Under the pieces are notes generated by a model. That model was not told the DNA's origin and ran no database searches. It saw nothing but the letters and a program-made list of their open reading frames with translations. From positions 310,001 to 374,000 of the forward strand of contig JAOTOM010004867.1 in NCBI GenBank assembly GCA_034440615.1: 64,000 bases of DNA, given 5' to 3'. A program made the position numbers and the translations under genes. The DNA is from Ashinkailepas kermadecensis. Its lineage: Eukaryota; Arthropoda; Thecostraca; Neolepadidae. This document shows positions 1 to 11,710 of this stretch, in pieces (positions within the stretch are counted from its first letter, which is position 1; each line of letters starts with the position of its first letter).

Positions 1-767
1 AATGTATTACATTAAAACATAACTGTGGTATAAGACGGACAGCAATATGACCAACGACAACGTAAACGTAACGTAATACGCAACGTAATGTATTTAAATG
101 AGTTGCCCTTCGGACGTCTTAACCCTTATCCTCATTTCTTAACCTTATCCTCATTTCTTTGCGCGAATCAGATAGCCAGCACTTCTCAGGGAAGCTACCA
201 GCCCGTGTGCCATAATTATATTTTGCACCCATGGACATGCGAGCACTTACCCGAGCAGTGGATAAAAGGTTTTGTTGGAGAAGTATCAGCCATACCTGAA
301 GTTGTCCACCATTTCCCATGTGAGTGCGGGACCAGCTGATGTGATGCTAAAGTGGTTCCACCTTGACGTTGCGCCCACCCAGCACGGGCCGCGGTGAGCA
401 GAATCGCAACACTAATGATCGACCTCAGCTGAGTCGGCTACTTTCCCACGACCAATTCGCTGTCATCCAGGGCGAAATTACCTGTCGAGAGCGGTGGTTC
501 GGGTCGGCCCTGATTTGGTGTATGACAGGTCCTGCTGTTTTGACTGGGACCAGGATGAATTCTACGAGCTAGCAGTCAGATGGCGGGCTGGGATGGACAC
601 GGAAACCCGGTATAGGTTGATGAGAACACAATTTCGGGTGTGCCGATGGCCTAGCCACGGGTTCCGGCATGCATCTGATCACGGTCGCGAAGTATATTTA
701 TTTCCATGTTTATCATATTTATCACATAGCTATCATATTTCCGCGTCGAATCGTACGTTACACCTCC
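1..767. other. Single-copy flank, nothing recognised
   Basis: No repeat, RNA gene or convincing coding signal is visible. Short open frames on both strands lack recognisable domains, and the longer ones run into the downstream minisatellite. A short run of taacgta-like words lies at about 60-90. Confidence 0.5.
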
Positions 768-1515
768 GGGTCACACTGTATCACATGTCCGTGTCATACA
801 GTCAGATGTCCATGTCCATGTCACATATTCTGTCACATGTCCATGTCACACTGTATCACATGTCTGTGTCATACTGTCGCATATCAATGTCATGTCACAT
901 CTTCTGCTACATGCCCATGTCACACTGTATCACATGTCCGTGTCATAGTGTCACATGCCGATGTCCATGTCACCACCCCTCACATGTCCGTGTCACACTG
1001 TCTGTCCCATGCCCGTGTCACACTTTATCACATGTCCGTGTCTTACTGACACATGTCCATGTCCATGTCACCACCCCTCACATGTCCGTGTCACACTGTC
1101 TGTCGCATGTCCGTGTCACACTTTATCACCTGTCCGTGTCTTACTGACACATGTCGATGTCAATGTCACCGTCCCTCACATGTCCGTGTCACACCGTCTG
1201 GCACATATACATTTCTCGCATGTCCGTGTCACCCCGTTCGTCACATGTCCATGCCACACTGTCTGTCACATGGATCAGTGTCACCTGTCCGTCACATGTA
1301 CATGTATCACATGTCCCGTGTCATCCCGTCCATCAGATTTCCATGCCACACTATCTGTCACATGGATCAGTGTCACCTGTCCGTCACATGTACATGTATC
1401 ACATGTCCCGTGTCATCCCGTCCGTCAGATGTCCATGTCACACTGTCTGTCACATGGATCAGTGTCACCTGTCCGTCACATGTCCATGTCACACCGTCCC
1501 TCACATGTCCATGCC
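768..1515. repeat. Degenerate minisatellite, tcacatgtccgtgtcacac family
   Basis: An irregular array built from short words (tcacatgtcc, gtgtcacac, ctgtc) that combine into units of about 20-40 bp. Toward the right end (1260-1500) a longer unit of roughly 90 bp containing tcacatggatcagtgtcacc recurs three times, so short units have been amplified as a block. All forward frames stay open over long stretches because the words contain no stop codon; no protein is inferred. Confidence 0.9.
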
Positions 1516-1572
1516 ATGATGAAATTTACCGAACGACTTCGGTAAACGTGACGTCACGTCACGGTCTCATTG

Positions 1573-2150
1573 GTCCTCCAGTCTTCCTGTTACGGCGTCC
1601 TTGGTCCTCCAGCCCACCTGTTACGGCGTCCTGGTCCTCCAGTCCACCTGTTACGGCGTCCTTGGTCCTCCAGTCCACCTGTTACGGCGTCCTTGGTCCT
1701 CCAGTCCACCTGTTACGGCGTTCTTGGTCCTCCAGTCCACCTGTTACGGCGTCCTTGGTCCTCCAGTCCACCTGTTACGGCGTCCCTGGTCCTCCAGTCC
1801 ACATGTTACGGCGTCCTTGGTCCTCCAGTCCACATGTTACGGCGTCCCTGGTCCTCCAGTCCACCTGTTACGGCGTCCTTGGTCTTCCAGTCCACCTGTT
1901 ACGGCGTCCCTGGTCCTCCAGTCCACCTGTTACGGCGTTCTTGGTCCTCCAGTCCACCTGTTACGGCGTCCTTGGTCCTCCAGTCCACCTGTTACGGCGT
2001 CCCTGGTCCTCCAGTTCACCTGTTACGGCGTCATTGGTCTTCCAGTCCACCTGTTACGGCGTCCTTGGTCCTCCAGTCTACTTGTTGCGGCGTCCTTGGT
2101 CCTCCAGTCCACCTGTTACGGCGTCCTTGGTCCTCCAGTCCACTTGTTAC
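1573..2150. repeat. 31-bp minisatellite, about 18 copies
   Basis: The unit contains ggtcctccagtccacctg followed by ttacggcgtcctt. Copies differ by single substitutions (cctt/ccct, cacctg/cacatg) and one early copy is a base short. The array ends about 45 bp before the first recognisable codon of the downstream LINE. Confidence 0.95.
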
Positions 2151-2194
2151 GAGCGACGACGAAGCCTGAGCGAGTGCATCCCAGTGCATATGGC

Positions 2195-4096
2195 ACAACT
2201 CTGTACTTCCTCTCTATTTACAGATAAACAGAGTGAGTATCGTCGCAGTCACAGCGCAGAAAAGCAGCTACTGTACCTGACGCACAACCTGTACAAATCG
2301 CTGGACTCTGGACATGACTTTACTGCCATTTATCTCGATATTTCTCGTGATTTTAATAAGATCTGTCACAAAGGGCTCCTCTTCAAATGCAAAAATCAAG
2401 TTGGACTTACTAATTCACTCCATGACTGGTTACAATCATATCTACTGATCATAAAACAACAAGTACGGATCGGTGATGATTTTCAACGACCCAAATTATA
2501 AATGCTGGAAGTCCACAAGGTTCTGCCCTAGGACCATTATTATCACTAATGTACCTTGACGAACTTTCAAAGCGTACAACACATGCCATTCTATTATTCG
2601 CAGACGACACTTCGCTGTATGCCTCTCATACCACTGCCAACCTTGACGCTGTGCAACGGACACTTCAACGTGACTTAGACGAAATACATACATATGGCCA
2701 AGAATAGACAATCACCTTCAACACTTCGAAAACAATTCAACAAACGTTTTCACACAAACGTCAGCACAGCCCGCCAACACTAATATTTGGAGACGATAAC
2801 CTACCAATACATGACACACATACCCACCTTGGACTTACTCTGTCCCAATATCTTCATTTTCACCAGCATATAAGCATAATTTGCACAAAAAAGTTCACAG
2901 AGCACTTGGTCCACGGTACCCTATTGTAAAATATATACCCAGACCGATTCTAGATCAGATATACACCACATACATCAGACCCCACTTTGACTACTGTGAT
3001 GTTATTTACGATGGACAAGTTACGATCCAAGACGCAACACGATTAGAGACTCTACAAGCCAGAGCAGGACGACTAGTAACCGCGACACTCTTTACATCAT
3101 CTACTGACAAAATTCGGCTCGACCTAGGATGGACCTCGCTATATATCAGACGATGCATACACAAGCCAATACTTTATCATAAATGAAGCGACTCAGAACG
3201 GAACACACCATACTATATCAGGACTATTATACCTCAAACACGTGTGCACGAGATGGGTAGGGAACTTTGTAACGCTAGCCATCACACAGTAACTGCAAAC
3301 CATACATCATCCTTTAAAATATCGTTCTTCCAAGCTACTGGACGTCTCTGGAACAGCCTAAGCGAAAGCGCACGCTGTCTCCCCCACATCTCCTTCAAAT
3401 AAGCGAATACGCAGCAGTTCGATGTGCCCAGTCCACCAAAATTATACTCTTTTGGATCAGAAAAGGAAACTCCCTCCATACCAGACTTAGGGTTGATATG
3501 TCTCATCTGAACTCCCATCTTTTTCAAATTCAAAAACGTGCATTTCCCGAATGTTCTTGCGGCTGCCAAAATGGAAACGTTCGGCACCTAATTCTAGATT
3601 TACCAAATCACATTGGCCCCCGAAAAAAAACTATTCAACAATATTTCACATCTCTGCCAAAATTTTTCCAGAATTCAGCCACTAACCAAGCTTCGTATCC
3701 TGCTACATGGGGACGGATTGAGCGATAGCGACGGTCGGGTGGTGGCTTGCCATTTTCATAACTTTTTATTCGAAACCCATAAATTTGACATGAACTAACA
3801 TTGATAACCAGCTAACAATGGCCTAAAGTTGCACTAAATTGGGGTCGCGAACCATGCTAGATATGGCGGTGGCTTCACAGATAATCTGTGACGTCGGCGA
3901 TTAGAGATATATCAGAAAATATCCCATTAAGAATGTGTACTTATGTTTATCTTTCACTCCAGTGTCATTCCACACCTCCAGATAGGTGCTACCATGATTT
4001 AAGCATCTAGTGTTGTTGCACCACTCTGAGAAAATGTCCAAAATAACTGTAAGATTGATTACAATAAACGTTGTGATGGTGATGATGATGATGACA
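2195..4096 (+). mobile_element. 5'-truncated CR1/L2-like non-LTR retrotransposon
   Basis: This is the 3' part of a LINE: a reverse transcriptase remnant, a C-terminal domain, a 3' untranslated region from about 3798, a possible AATAAA signal near 4061 and a short tail of tgatga repeats at 4078-4096. Simple-repeat 3' tails instead of poly(A) are typical of the CR1/L2 group. The endonuclease and the start of the reverse transcriptase are missing, as expected for 5' truncation during target-primed reverse transcription. It abuts the 31-bp minisatellite. Clade assignment (CR1, L2 or Daphne-like) is inferred from motif style only. Confidence 0.85.
2206..3797 (+). pseudogene. LINE reverse transcriptase remnant (ORF2 3' half)
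   Basis: Reverse transcriptase motifs appear in order: QSEYRRSHSAEKQLLYL, then motif A FTAIYLDISRDF (about 2318-2353), SPQGSALGPL (about 2508-2537) and the catalytic FADD box at 2598-2609. A THLGLTL segment follows near 2825. The frame is broken near 2488 by a one-base change and by a stop at 2705-2707; more stops and shifts follow near 3184 and 3400. The C-terminal part carries a cysteine-rich motif, CSCGCQNGNVRH (from 3552), in which the last expected cysteine of the CCHC-like pattern is replaced (HLILDLPN). It would have copied the element's RNA at the target site; this copy is dead. No gene name can be given. Confidence 0.85.
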
Positions 4097-4497
4097 ACCG
4101 TTCATCTTCACTTTGTTAGAAACTGCAATACCTTTTTGTTGCAGTGTTTCGCGTTATGATTTCTTCACACAGAATCAGATGTGCCCTTTTAATTTGTATT
4201 TTTACCACTTGTATTCCAATATGTTCCATGAAGTGCTCATAATCCTTATAAGAAGGAGGTTTGCGGCAGGATGTCCACTCGCGGGCAATTCCCAGCAGTG
4301 CTTCACGCTGTAATACAGCATGCTAGATCCTTTTTCACAGAGAGCCAAATATTATATTTTCATGTCGAGATTTAGCAACCTTCATCACAATATTTACCTT
4401 GAAATACTACGAATTTTTGTTCATGAAAACGGGTTTGCGATGGCAGTTCGGCAAGTTTGCAGCTTACCATGCGCCTCGCATCGCAACGGGTACATAC
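4097..4497. other. Single-copy spacer
   Basis: AT-rich flank of the LINE. No domain, RNA gene or tandem repeat is seen; the small open frames here are not supported. Confidence 0.4.
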
Positions 4498-4612
4498 ATA
4501 CCTGCCACCCGTCCCGGCTGGCAAACACCTGCCACCCGTACACCTGCCACCCGTCCCGGCTGGCAAACACCTGCCACCCGTACACCTGCCACCCGTCCCG
4601 GCTGGCAAACAG
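4498..4612. repeat. 42-bp minisatellite, about 2.7 copies
   Basis: The unit is made from two related halves, cctgccacccgtcccggctg and gcaaacacctgccacccgta. Copies are nearly identical. Confidence 0.85.
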
Positions 4613-5625
4613 ACCAAGTGTGCGGCTGGTATTCCGCGGTCTCTAGTTTAGTCATAGGGATGAACGACGCTTTTAATTTCTGCCTTTGGTAACGCGATTT
4701 GGTGAATTATTCGCATCCGAAATCGCTTTTGCTGTGCACACACGATTGAAGGCCTGTTGCTTTGTAAACGCTCAGAGTAAAGCTCAGAGTGTAAACGCGC
4801 CTAGTGCTGATATACGGAGATTCGACTTCACTGTCCCTTTAAAGCTTGCCCCCGCTCGTCCAGCACCCCAATAAGGTGCTGGAGCGAGGGCATTTTTAAA
4901 CCTTATGCTGGCTAGAAGAATGCCTCCAGAATGCGGTTTGAAATCAATTTTGATCTTCTTGACGTCGGAACCACACGGATATCTTTACATTATTTTAATT
5001 TCATTTGTATTCATTCTGAAATGGACCCCACCATTGTTGGGCTTCTGTTCGTCTGATACCAGTTGTCTCTGGCACTGGATACGGGCAGGCTAAAGGATAC
5101 ATGCACCCCATTGTTAGATACATCGAGTTCTATGGGAATGATTGCGTTGTACGGCAGACCCATTTGGATCGCGCGACAGGTGGAAACCATTATCATGGAT
5201 TGATAGTCGCCGTTTTTCCTTGGATTTCGCCCACTCCACCAACGTGCCGGGAGCGCTGTGTGGGTGGGACACAATGCTCCCCACCTCCCGCGGCGCGGGA
5301 GTGACGTGGGAGGAATCGACATAGCTCCTCACATAGCCTTACACCACGCCTAAAATATTGATGCCAGCGACGGCGTGAGTGCCATTGAACAGCACGCCGT
5401 GTATGTACATGGAAGAAGTTAAACAGCAGCATGCTGTTTCACCACAGCTCAGGCTCCAGAGGGAGATATCAGTTGGCCACCGCCATGACGGCGATCCACA
5501 CACCCGTAGCAATATATAGACGGTAATACATATAATAACAGTACCCGTAGTAATATATGGAGCAGTATATGTATGGGCAATCCAAGGATTTCTGTTGGCG
5601 TTCTTTCGATTCAGTAATTGGCCCT
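4613..5625. other. Single-copy region, nothing recognised
   Basis: Only short overlapping open frames on both strands. No splice-bounded coding stretch, tRNA or repeat is recognised. Confidence 0.4.
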
Positions 5626-6138
5626 GTCATGTTTGGTCACTCTGTCATGTTTGGTCACTCTGTCATGTTTGGTCACTCTGTCATGTTTGGTCACTCTGTC
5701 ATGTTTGGTCACTCAGTCATGTTTGGTCACTCTGTCATGTTTGGTCACTCTGTCATGTTTGGTCACTCTGTCATGTTTGGTCACTCTGTCATGTTTGGTC
5801 ACTCAGTCATGTTTGGTCACTCTGTCATGTTTGGTCACTCTGTCATGTTTGGTCACTCTGTCATGTTTGGTCACTCTGTCATGTTTGGTCACTCTGTCAT
5901 GTTTGGTCACTCTGTCATGTTTGGTCACTCTGTCATGTTTGGTCACTCTGTCATGTTTGGTCACTCTGTCATGTTTGGTCACTCAGTCATGTTTGGTCAC
6001 TCTGTCATGTTTGGTCACTCTGTCATGTTTGGTCACTCTGTCATGTTTGGTCACTCTGTCATGTTTGGTCACTCTGGCATGTTTGGTCACTCTGTCATGT
6101 TTGGTCACTCTGTCATGTTTGCTCACTCTGCCACCGAA
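5626..6138. repeat. 18-bp minisatellite, about 28 copies, near-perfect
   Basis: The unit is gtcatgtttggtcactct. Almost all copies are identical. Three copies carry cactcag instead of cactctg (near 5711, 5801 and 5981), one carries ggcatg (near 6075) and the last carries a gctcac variant. Since 18 is a multiple of three, every frame repeats a hexapeptide (for example MFGHSV) without stops; this is not taken as a gene. The homogeneity suggests recent expansion. Confidence 0.97.
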
Positions 6139-8470
6139 CTGGAGGCATGGCAATTGGCCACTGGCAGCTGGGAAGCCTGCATCGTCAACTGTTTACCTCT
6201 TTTAGTCATGCTCCTCCACATCTTAGTGGCGTAGGTTCACTGAGAAATACTCGTGTTGATGGAGGTTCCAATTCGCGACGACTTGTGACAACTCATCTAC
6301 GGAAAATTAACTGTACCGGTACTTCACAAGCTGATTCTTGAAAAACGCAGTGTAGTTTTGCTGAGTACTAAACCATAAAATTAAAGTGCTTATCGGAACG
6401 TCAGACGATACATTATTTGGTTATTTGGTGTTGGTTGCATGTGTATGTATTTTGCAGATGGAAAAATATGGGGATGAATGCTTGCAAAAGAGGGGGAGGT
6501 CGCCTTAGCTGTTCCCCCGACATGAAGATGGAGAATTGACGCATGCCGGCATCACAGGGCGACTCCCACCAGGCGCTTCACACCTGTTTGATGTTTGCCA
6601 CAGAGCGACTCCCACCAGGCGCTTCACACCTGTTTGATGTTTGCCTCAGGAGCGTGGGCGCAGCGCCGTTCCAGTATCGCTACCTCGTGGTCACAGTCGT
6701 GTCGACCGGCACCCCCGTATCGCCGTGACGGAACACCGGCCCAGCCGACTGGCCTCGGCTACGGTGGTGCGTCCGGTATGGCTTCACGCTCGCCTATCGC
6801 TCCAGCCGCGCCACGCCGCGACGCTTATCGCCCCGCAACCCGGCGCACCTCGCCACACCTCCGCCACCACGGCGTGAAGTGCGCCACTCGAGCGCCCCCG
6901 GAAGGCGGTGGGTGGCCAGGCCACTTCCCAGTCTGGCAGCAGTTCGATGGCCGTGGGCCGGCGTTTTTGCGAGCGACTCGCGCACGTTTGAAGGCAACGG
7001 TTAGCCACCAAATTTGTCAATGTAACCGATGATTTCGACTCAGGACTGAATATCGATGCGGCACGAATGTGGTGTTTCTGCGACAGCGCCCCGCCGCACG
7101 ACGGCTGCCTGTCAATGTGAGGATGTGTTGCGATGTTGACCTCTGGAGGTGGCCAGTCGTGCCGGCCGGTGGAGCCGCGGCCGGTTTGGTCACAACGTCG
7201 GTCGCCGACCACGTTCGCGCTCTTCGACTCGTGCGCGGCACATGAGCGCCGACAGCATGGCGACAGATCTGCCGCAGTCTGACGCTCGCGCCGGTCAGTC
7301 GAATCGCGCCTATTTCGGTGACCAGTTTCCCGCCGCAGCGGGCACGTCCCAGGAGACCCGACCGTAGACAGGCTCCAAGAGGAGAGGTCGCGCGCCGCAC
7401 GTCCCAGGAGACCCGACCGTAGACAGGCTCCAAGAGGAGAGGTCACACGCCACCACGCCCAAGAGCGACAGCAGCAATCATAAGAAGCCGAAGAGGCCCA
7501 AGAAGCAAGCATACAAGAAGAGCAAGAAGCAAGCAGCAAGAAGGCAAATAGAAAGCAGAGAAGCAAGAAGATAGCAAGAAATAAGAGTTCCTGGCATCCT
7601 CGACGAGCACTATCAACCACAGACCATAAATGCCATTAAGTTAGTGCACGACATGACATGTGGTCTATGCACCAAGCACATAACAATAGCTGCATACTTA
7701 GACGTGACTGGCGCATCGAGTACACAAGATCGCATTGACACGTAAACTCTAGCTAGGTCAACCCGGACACATGGAACGTTTCATTTTCAATACATGATGT
7801 ACATGAGCCGATTCGCTTTCCCACTCGAAATAAATGGCTACCTAGCGGTGTCGTCGGACGAAGATGAACCAACTTGCCATACAAATTAGCATAACCTAAA
7901 GCGATTACCCAGAGGTACCATCGGACGTAGATGAGCGATTTGCCCTGCAATTCATACGTAGAACGGCTACCCAGAGGTACGTACAACGAACGTAGTTGAG
8001 CCGAATTGCAAACACCGTACAAACGTCACACACAAACCTGCATGGAAACATGCTGTTACTAACTCACTACTAACAGCCAACGCGCGGCAGCTAGCGTGAT
8101 AGGCGGTGTGGACGACTACCTCCTTGTCCGCACGGTAAAGATCCATCGATGCTCTTCGACAAGAGTATGCTAATGCCGGCACCCTGGAAAAACAAACAAA
8201 CTCCTCGTAAATCCCCCCACCCGAACTACAAATTATCTTGCGGAGGAGTAAAGTGAACTAAAAACACTAAACATCCTGGAAATGTCCCCCGCCTTCAGCA
8301 GCTTTACGTCACATACACTATAGCGTAAGACTCCTTTAACGTACACCTGCCTTAGACGTGCTTGCAAGACCCACTCGTTTTAAGACGGCGCAAATGACCT
8401 GCATTGCCCGGCACACCTCTAAACTCACTCCCCCTCCCTCTTCCCCGTGGGCACGTCGTGCCTTCATTCA
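6139..8470. other. Single-copy region with small tandem duplications
   Basis: Three minor duplications are visible: a 46-bp unit twice at about 6555-6648 (gcgactcccaccaggcgctt), a 55-bp unit twice at about 7342-7443 (gcacgtcccaggagacccga), and a degenerate unit of about 65 bp three times at about 7840-7990 (ggctacccagaggta). A purine-rich stretch of agaag/caag words covers 7490-7585. A 278-codon minus-strand open frame (6784-7620) runs through the GC-rich part; it has no recognised domain and crosses the purine run, so it is not called a gene. Confidence 0.6.
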
Positions 8471-9105
8471 GGTCGACAGCAGCTCGTCCGAGACGGCGGT
8501 TCGTGTCCGTCAAAAGCTGGCACTTTATGTCCAACAGCGGCTCGTCCGATAAGTCGGATCGTGGCCGTCAGAAGCTGGCACTTTAGGGCCGACAGCGGCT
8601 CGTCCGAGACGTCGGGTTGTGTCCGTCAGAAGCTGTCACTTTAGTGCCGACAGCGACTCGTCAGAGAAGTCGGGTCGTGTCCGTCAGAAGCTGGCACTTT
8701 ATGTCCGACAGCGGCTCGTCCGAAACGTCGGGTCATGTCCGTCAGAAGCTGACACTTTAGGGCCGACAGCGGCTCGTCCGAAACGTCGGGTCACGTCCGT
8801 CAGAAGCTGACACTTTAGGGCCGACAGCGGCTCGTCCGAAACGTCGGGTCATGTCCGTCAGAAGCTGACACTTTAGGCCGACAGCGGCTCGTCCGAAACG
8901 TCGGGTTGTGTCCGTCAGAAGCTGGCACTTTAGTGCCGACAGCGGCTCGTCAGAGAAGTCGGGTCGTGTTCGTCAGAAGCTGGTTCTTTATGTCCGACAG
9001 CGGCTCGTCCGAAACGTCGGGTCATGTCCGTCAGCAGCTGACACTTTAGGGCCGACAGCGGCTTGTCCGAAACGTCGGGTCATGTCCGTCAGAAGCTGGC
9101 GCCCA
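8471..9105. repeat. 58-bp minisatellite, about 11 copies
   Basis: The unit contains gacagcggctcgtccgaaac, then gtcgggtcatgtccgtcaga and agctgacactttaggg. Two variants, ctggcactttatgt and ctgacactttaggg, are mixed along the array. Spacing of the gacagc start is 58 bp (8475, 8533, 8591, 8649). Confidence 0.95.
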
Positions 9106-9399
9106 CAATTAGCTATTCACGAAGTCAGTGACCGTTAGCCTCGACATCGGCGGCGCGGCGGCGACAACACGGCGGCGCGCGTGCGTGTAGCTGTGTGCAT
9201 GTGTGTGCGCCAGGTCAGGCCGGGTCACCGGCTAACAAGCCATTGTGAGCCGGCGGCGGCTTCCGGTACTGTCGGGTAGCGGTTCGTTCCGCGTCGGACG
9301 GGCCGCTCACGCCCTGGTCCGGGCAGGCCACGCCGCTGCCGCCGCTGCCGCCGCCGCCGCCGCCGCCGCTCCGCCGGCACACGGTGCGCTGCCGACGAC
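9106..9399. other. CpG-rich stretch with a GCC trinucleotide run
   Basis: The segment is very GC-rich with many CG dinucleotides. It contains a (GCC)n-like run at about 9330-9372. It could be part of a CpG-island-like region together with the array that follows, but no transcript start can be shown. Confidence 0.5.
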
Positions 9400-9800
9400 T
9401 GCCAGTGTGTGACCAGCCGGGGACCGCGGCGGCCGGTGGTGTCGAGAGGAGGGCGGAGACGGGGACTGCCAGTGACGGCCGGTGTCCTGGTGGTGTCGAG
9501 TGGAGGGCGGAGAAGGGGACTGCCAGTGACGGCCGGTGTCCTGGTGGTGTCGAGAGGAGGGCGGAGACGGGGACTGCCAGTGACGGCCGGCCGGGGACCG
9601 CGGCGGCCGGTGTCCTGGTGGTGTCGAGAGGAGGGGGGAGGGGGACGGCCGGTGTCCTGGTGGTGTCGAGAGGAGGGCGGAGACGGGGACTGCCAGTGAC
9701 GGCCGGTGTCCTGGTGGTGTCGAGAGGAGGGCGGAGACGGGGACTGCCAGTGACGGCCGGTGTCCTGGTGGTGTCGAGAGGAGGGCGGTGGTCGGCGGTG
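9400..9800. repeat. 54-bp minisatellite, about 7 copies
   Basis: The unit contains ggtgtcctggtggtgtcgag, then aggagggcggagacggggac and tgccagtgacggcc. One inserted block (about 9585-9655) repeats ccggggaccgcggcggcc from the array's left edge and includes a shortened unit, showing unequal exchange. Spacing of ggtgtcctgg is 54 bp (9481, 9535). Confidence 0.93.
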
Positions 9801-10610
9801 ACGGGGACCGTGGTGGCGCTGGTGTTGGGAGGTGAGGTGTGCAGTCGGCAGGGTACGGGCCGCGTGTCCCCCGACATGTGTGACGTGACGGCCACTGTTG
9901 CAGCCGTGCGTCGCGTGAGAGTGGTGGCGTGCCAATCTCATGACTGTGCGTGCTGCTGAATTGCATCCCGTGCACGGTTGCGTTTCGTGAGTACTTCATG
10001 GAAACATCTCCCCACACAAAAAATTGTTTTAAATAGCTGTGATCATACTTCACTGCCCTGTGACATTGACAATATAATAGGTGCTAATCTCGCACATCTG
10101 TACCTCGCACCTGTCTTTTGCTTAAAACACTCGTACCTCTGTGCTGACATCATCCCACGGATGTCTTCAAGTAACTGGTCTACTCTAGCCCGTCTTGTAA
10201 CCATGACATCTGAAAGCTGGGCTGCGTTTGTGTCCCAGTAACACCGCCTGTTTGTACCATTTCAGAGGGTCACCGCCAGTACCTGACCTGAGATCCGCAG
10301 CCTGGATTTGTCTCCTCCAGTCTGACCTGAGCTCGAGTCGCTGAGTTGCGGCGACACTGCCAGTCCACCAGTGACTGTGCTACCAGTACTCCTTGACTTG
10401 GGGCTCGGGGTGTCAGGTCCGGGATGGTGGTTGGGCGGTGTGGCAGTGGGTCAGTGGTGCCGCGCACGGCCTGCAGTGACCGCAGACCTCAGTGACCGGC
10501 GGGGTCATCAGTGACGGCGGCGAACTCCCGGTGACCGTGACCGAGTCAGTGACCGCACCCGGGCCAGTCGTGTCCTCTTCTGAGCGCCAGTGAGCCACAC
10601 CTCCCCGGTC
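9801..10610. other. Single-copy region upstream of a possible exon
   Basis: No gene recognised. Words such as cagtgaccg and cagtgacgg recur between about 10365 and 10560, echoing the unit of the neighbouring 54-bp array. If the feature at 10611 is a real exon, this would be its 5' untranslated or promoter region. Confidence 0.35.
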
Positions 10611-10686
10611 ATGGATCGCAGGTGCCGTAAGCGGGCCACGTGGATGAACTTCCCCTGCCGCATCGAAGGCTGGATGAACGTTTGTG
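10611..10686 (+). CDS. Possible first coding exon of an unidentified gene
   Basis: An ATG with G at -3 and G at +4 opens a frame of 25 codons plus one base, reading MDRRCRKRATWMNFPCRIEG and then WMNVC. It runs directly into a consensus splice donor, gtgagt, at 10687-10692. Without splicing the frame stops four codons later. The peptide is basic and cysteine-containing, and no family is recognised. The sequence lies just downstream of a CpG-rich region. Against it: the exon is short, no acceptor or following exon was found in the window, and such ATG-to-donor combinations arise by chance in 64 kb. Function unknown. Confidence 0.25.
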
Positions 10687-11001
10687 GTGAGTACTGATCA
10701 TTGCCACAAAAAGCACGGAACGTTCATGGCCGCGACAGCGTGCGGCATTAATATTGCAATCACATTACACTGTACGCAATATTCATTCTCTGGATGCAAC
10801 TAAACGTGTGGCAGATCAGAACAGGCGAAGTCCTTGATCCTGGCGTCATAGCGAAGTCTAGAAACAGAGTAAGAACCAAATTTTCCCACAGAGGCTACCA
10901 CTAGTTATCAGAATGCGGCATATTTTAGGGAACCATATCGATTTATGTCCTGGTAATTTAAAGCATGAATTATCTGTTACTCGTAAACCTTCTATTTCTG
11001 T

Positions 11002-11219
11002 GACTCTGTCATGACAATTAGTTGTTTACGCCTGATTTAATGTCACCAGTAAACAAGTGAGCTGGTGCGCATAGTGTATGTTACTAGTGACAAAATTAGG
11101 GGCCTGCCTCTGTTCAGACCACTAATTTCGTCACTACTATCATGCACTATGCGCACCAGCTGACGTGTGCAATGGTGATATTAAATCGGGCGTAAATAAC
11201 TAATTGCCATGACAGAGTC
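11002..11219. repeat. Palindromic element, about 95-bp inverted arms
   Basis: The left arm starts gactctgtcatgacaattag and the right arm is its imperfect reverse complement, ending catgacagagtc. The arms match through agctggtgcgcatagtg in the middle and differ by scattered substitutions; about 20 bp separate them. The structure resembles a MITE or fold-back element. No clear target-site duplication was identified. Confidence 0.8.
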
Positions 11220-11231
11220 CCAGATTTGCGC

Positions 11232-11318
11232 GGTAAAGCTATGTGTCTGCTCTCTATCCACTGACCTACCTGGACTAGGCTGGAGGTCAAGGTGCGCTAT
11301 CGCATACACATAGCTTTT
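11232..11318. repeat. Short inverted repeat (aaagctatgtgt stem)
   Basis: aaagctatgtgt near 11236 is matched by acacatagcttt near 11307 in inverted orientation, about 60 bp apart. It lies next to the palindromic element and may belong to the same insertion. Confidence 0.55.
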
Positions 11319-11320
11319 CG

Positions 11321-11710
11321 ATGTCATCGGATGTTCTGGGACGATTAATTATTCCAATCGGAACCCGCTTTCTGTTCAGCTCACAAAATGTGGAATGTAA
11401 TCTGTGCCGTTCTGTGTATGTGCTTGGAACAATCTGATTTTTTCCTGTGGCATCCATCGCTCGGCATTATGAGTTACAGGCCAGCTAGCTCGGCAATACA
11501 CGAACCAATGTCCGTGCCAAGTGTACTGCGGTCTGACAAACCGGCAACTGGATGGGCGCCATTGCCGACTGACCGTGTACTTGCATTTCGTGTGTTTGAG
11601 ACGTTGTTTGAGGCGTGGCCGTGGAATATGCACCGGTCGTTGACAAATTCGGACTGCATTAGAAGAACTTCAGCCAGTGGGGTTATCATCAGGCGACCTG
11701 AGCCTAACGA
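11321..11710. other. Single-copy spacer
   Basis: Open frames of about 90-110 codons occur on both strands (11388-11717 + and 11474-11752 -) but overlap each other, show no domain and run into the adjacent array. Not called as genes. Confidence 0.4.

Noticed and set aside
6784..7620. 278-codon minus-strand gene
   Set aside because: It spans a duplicated segment and a purine-rich low-complexity run, with competing plus-strand frames and no recognised domain.
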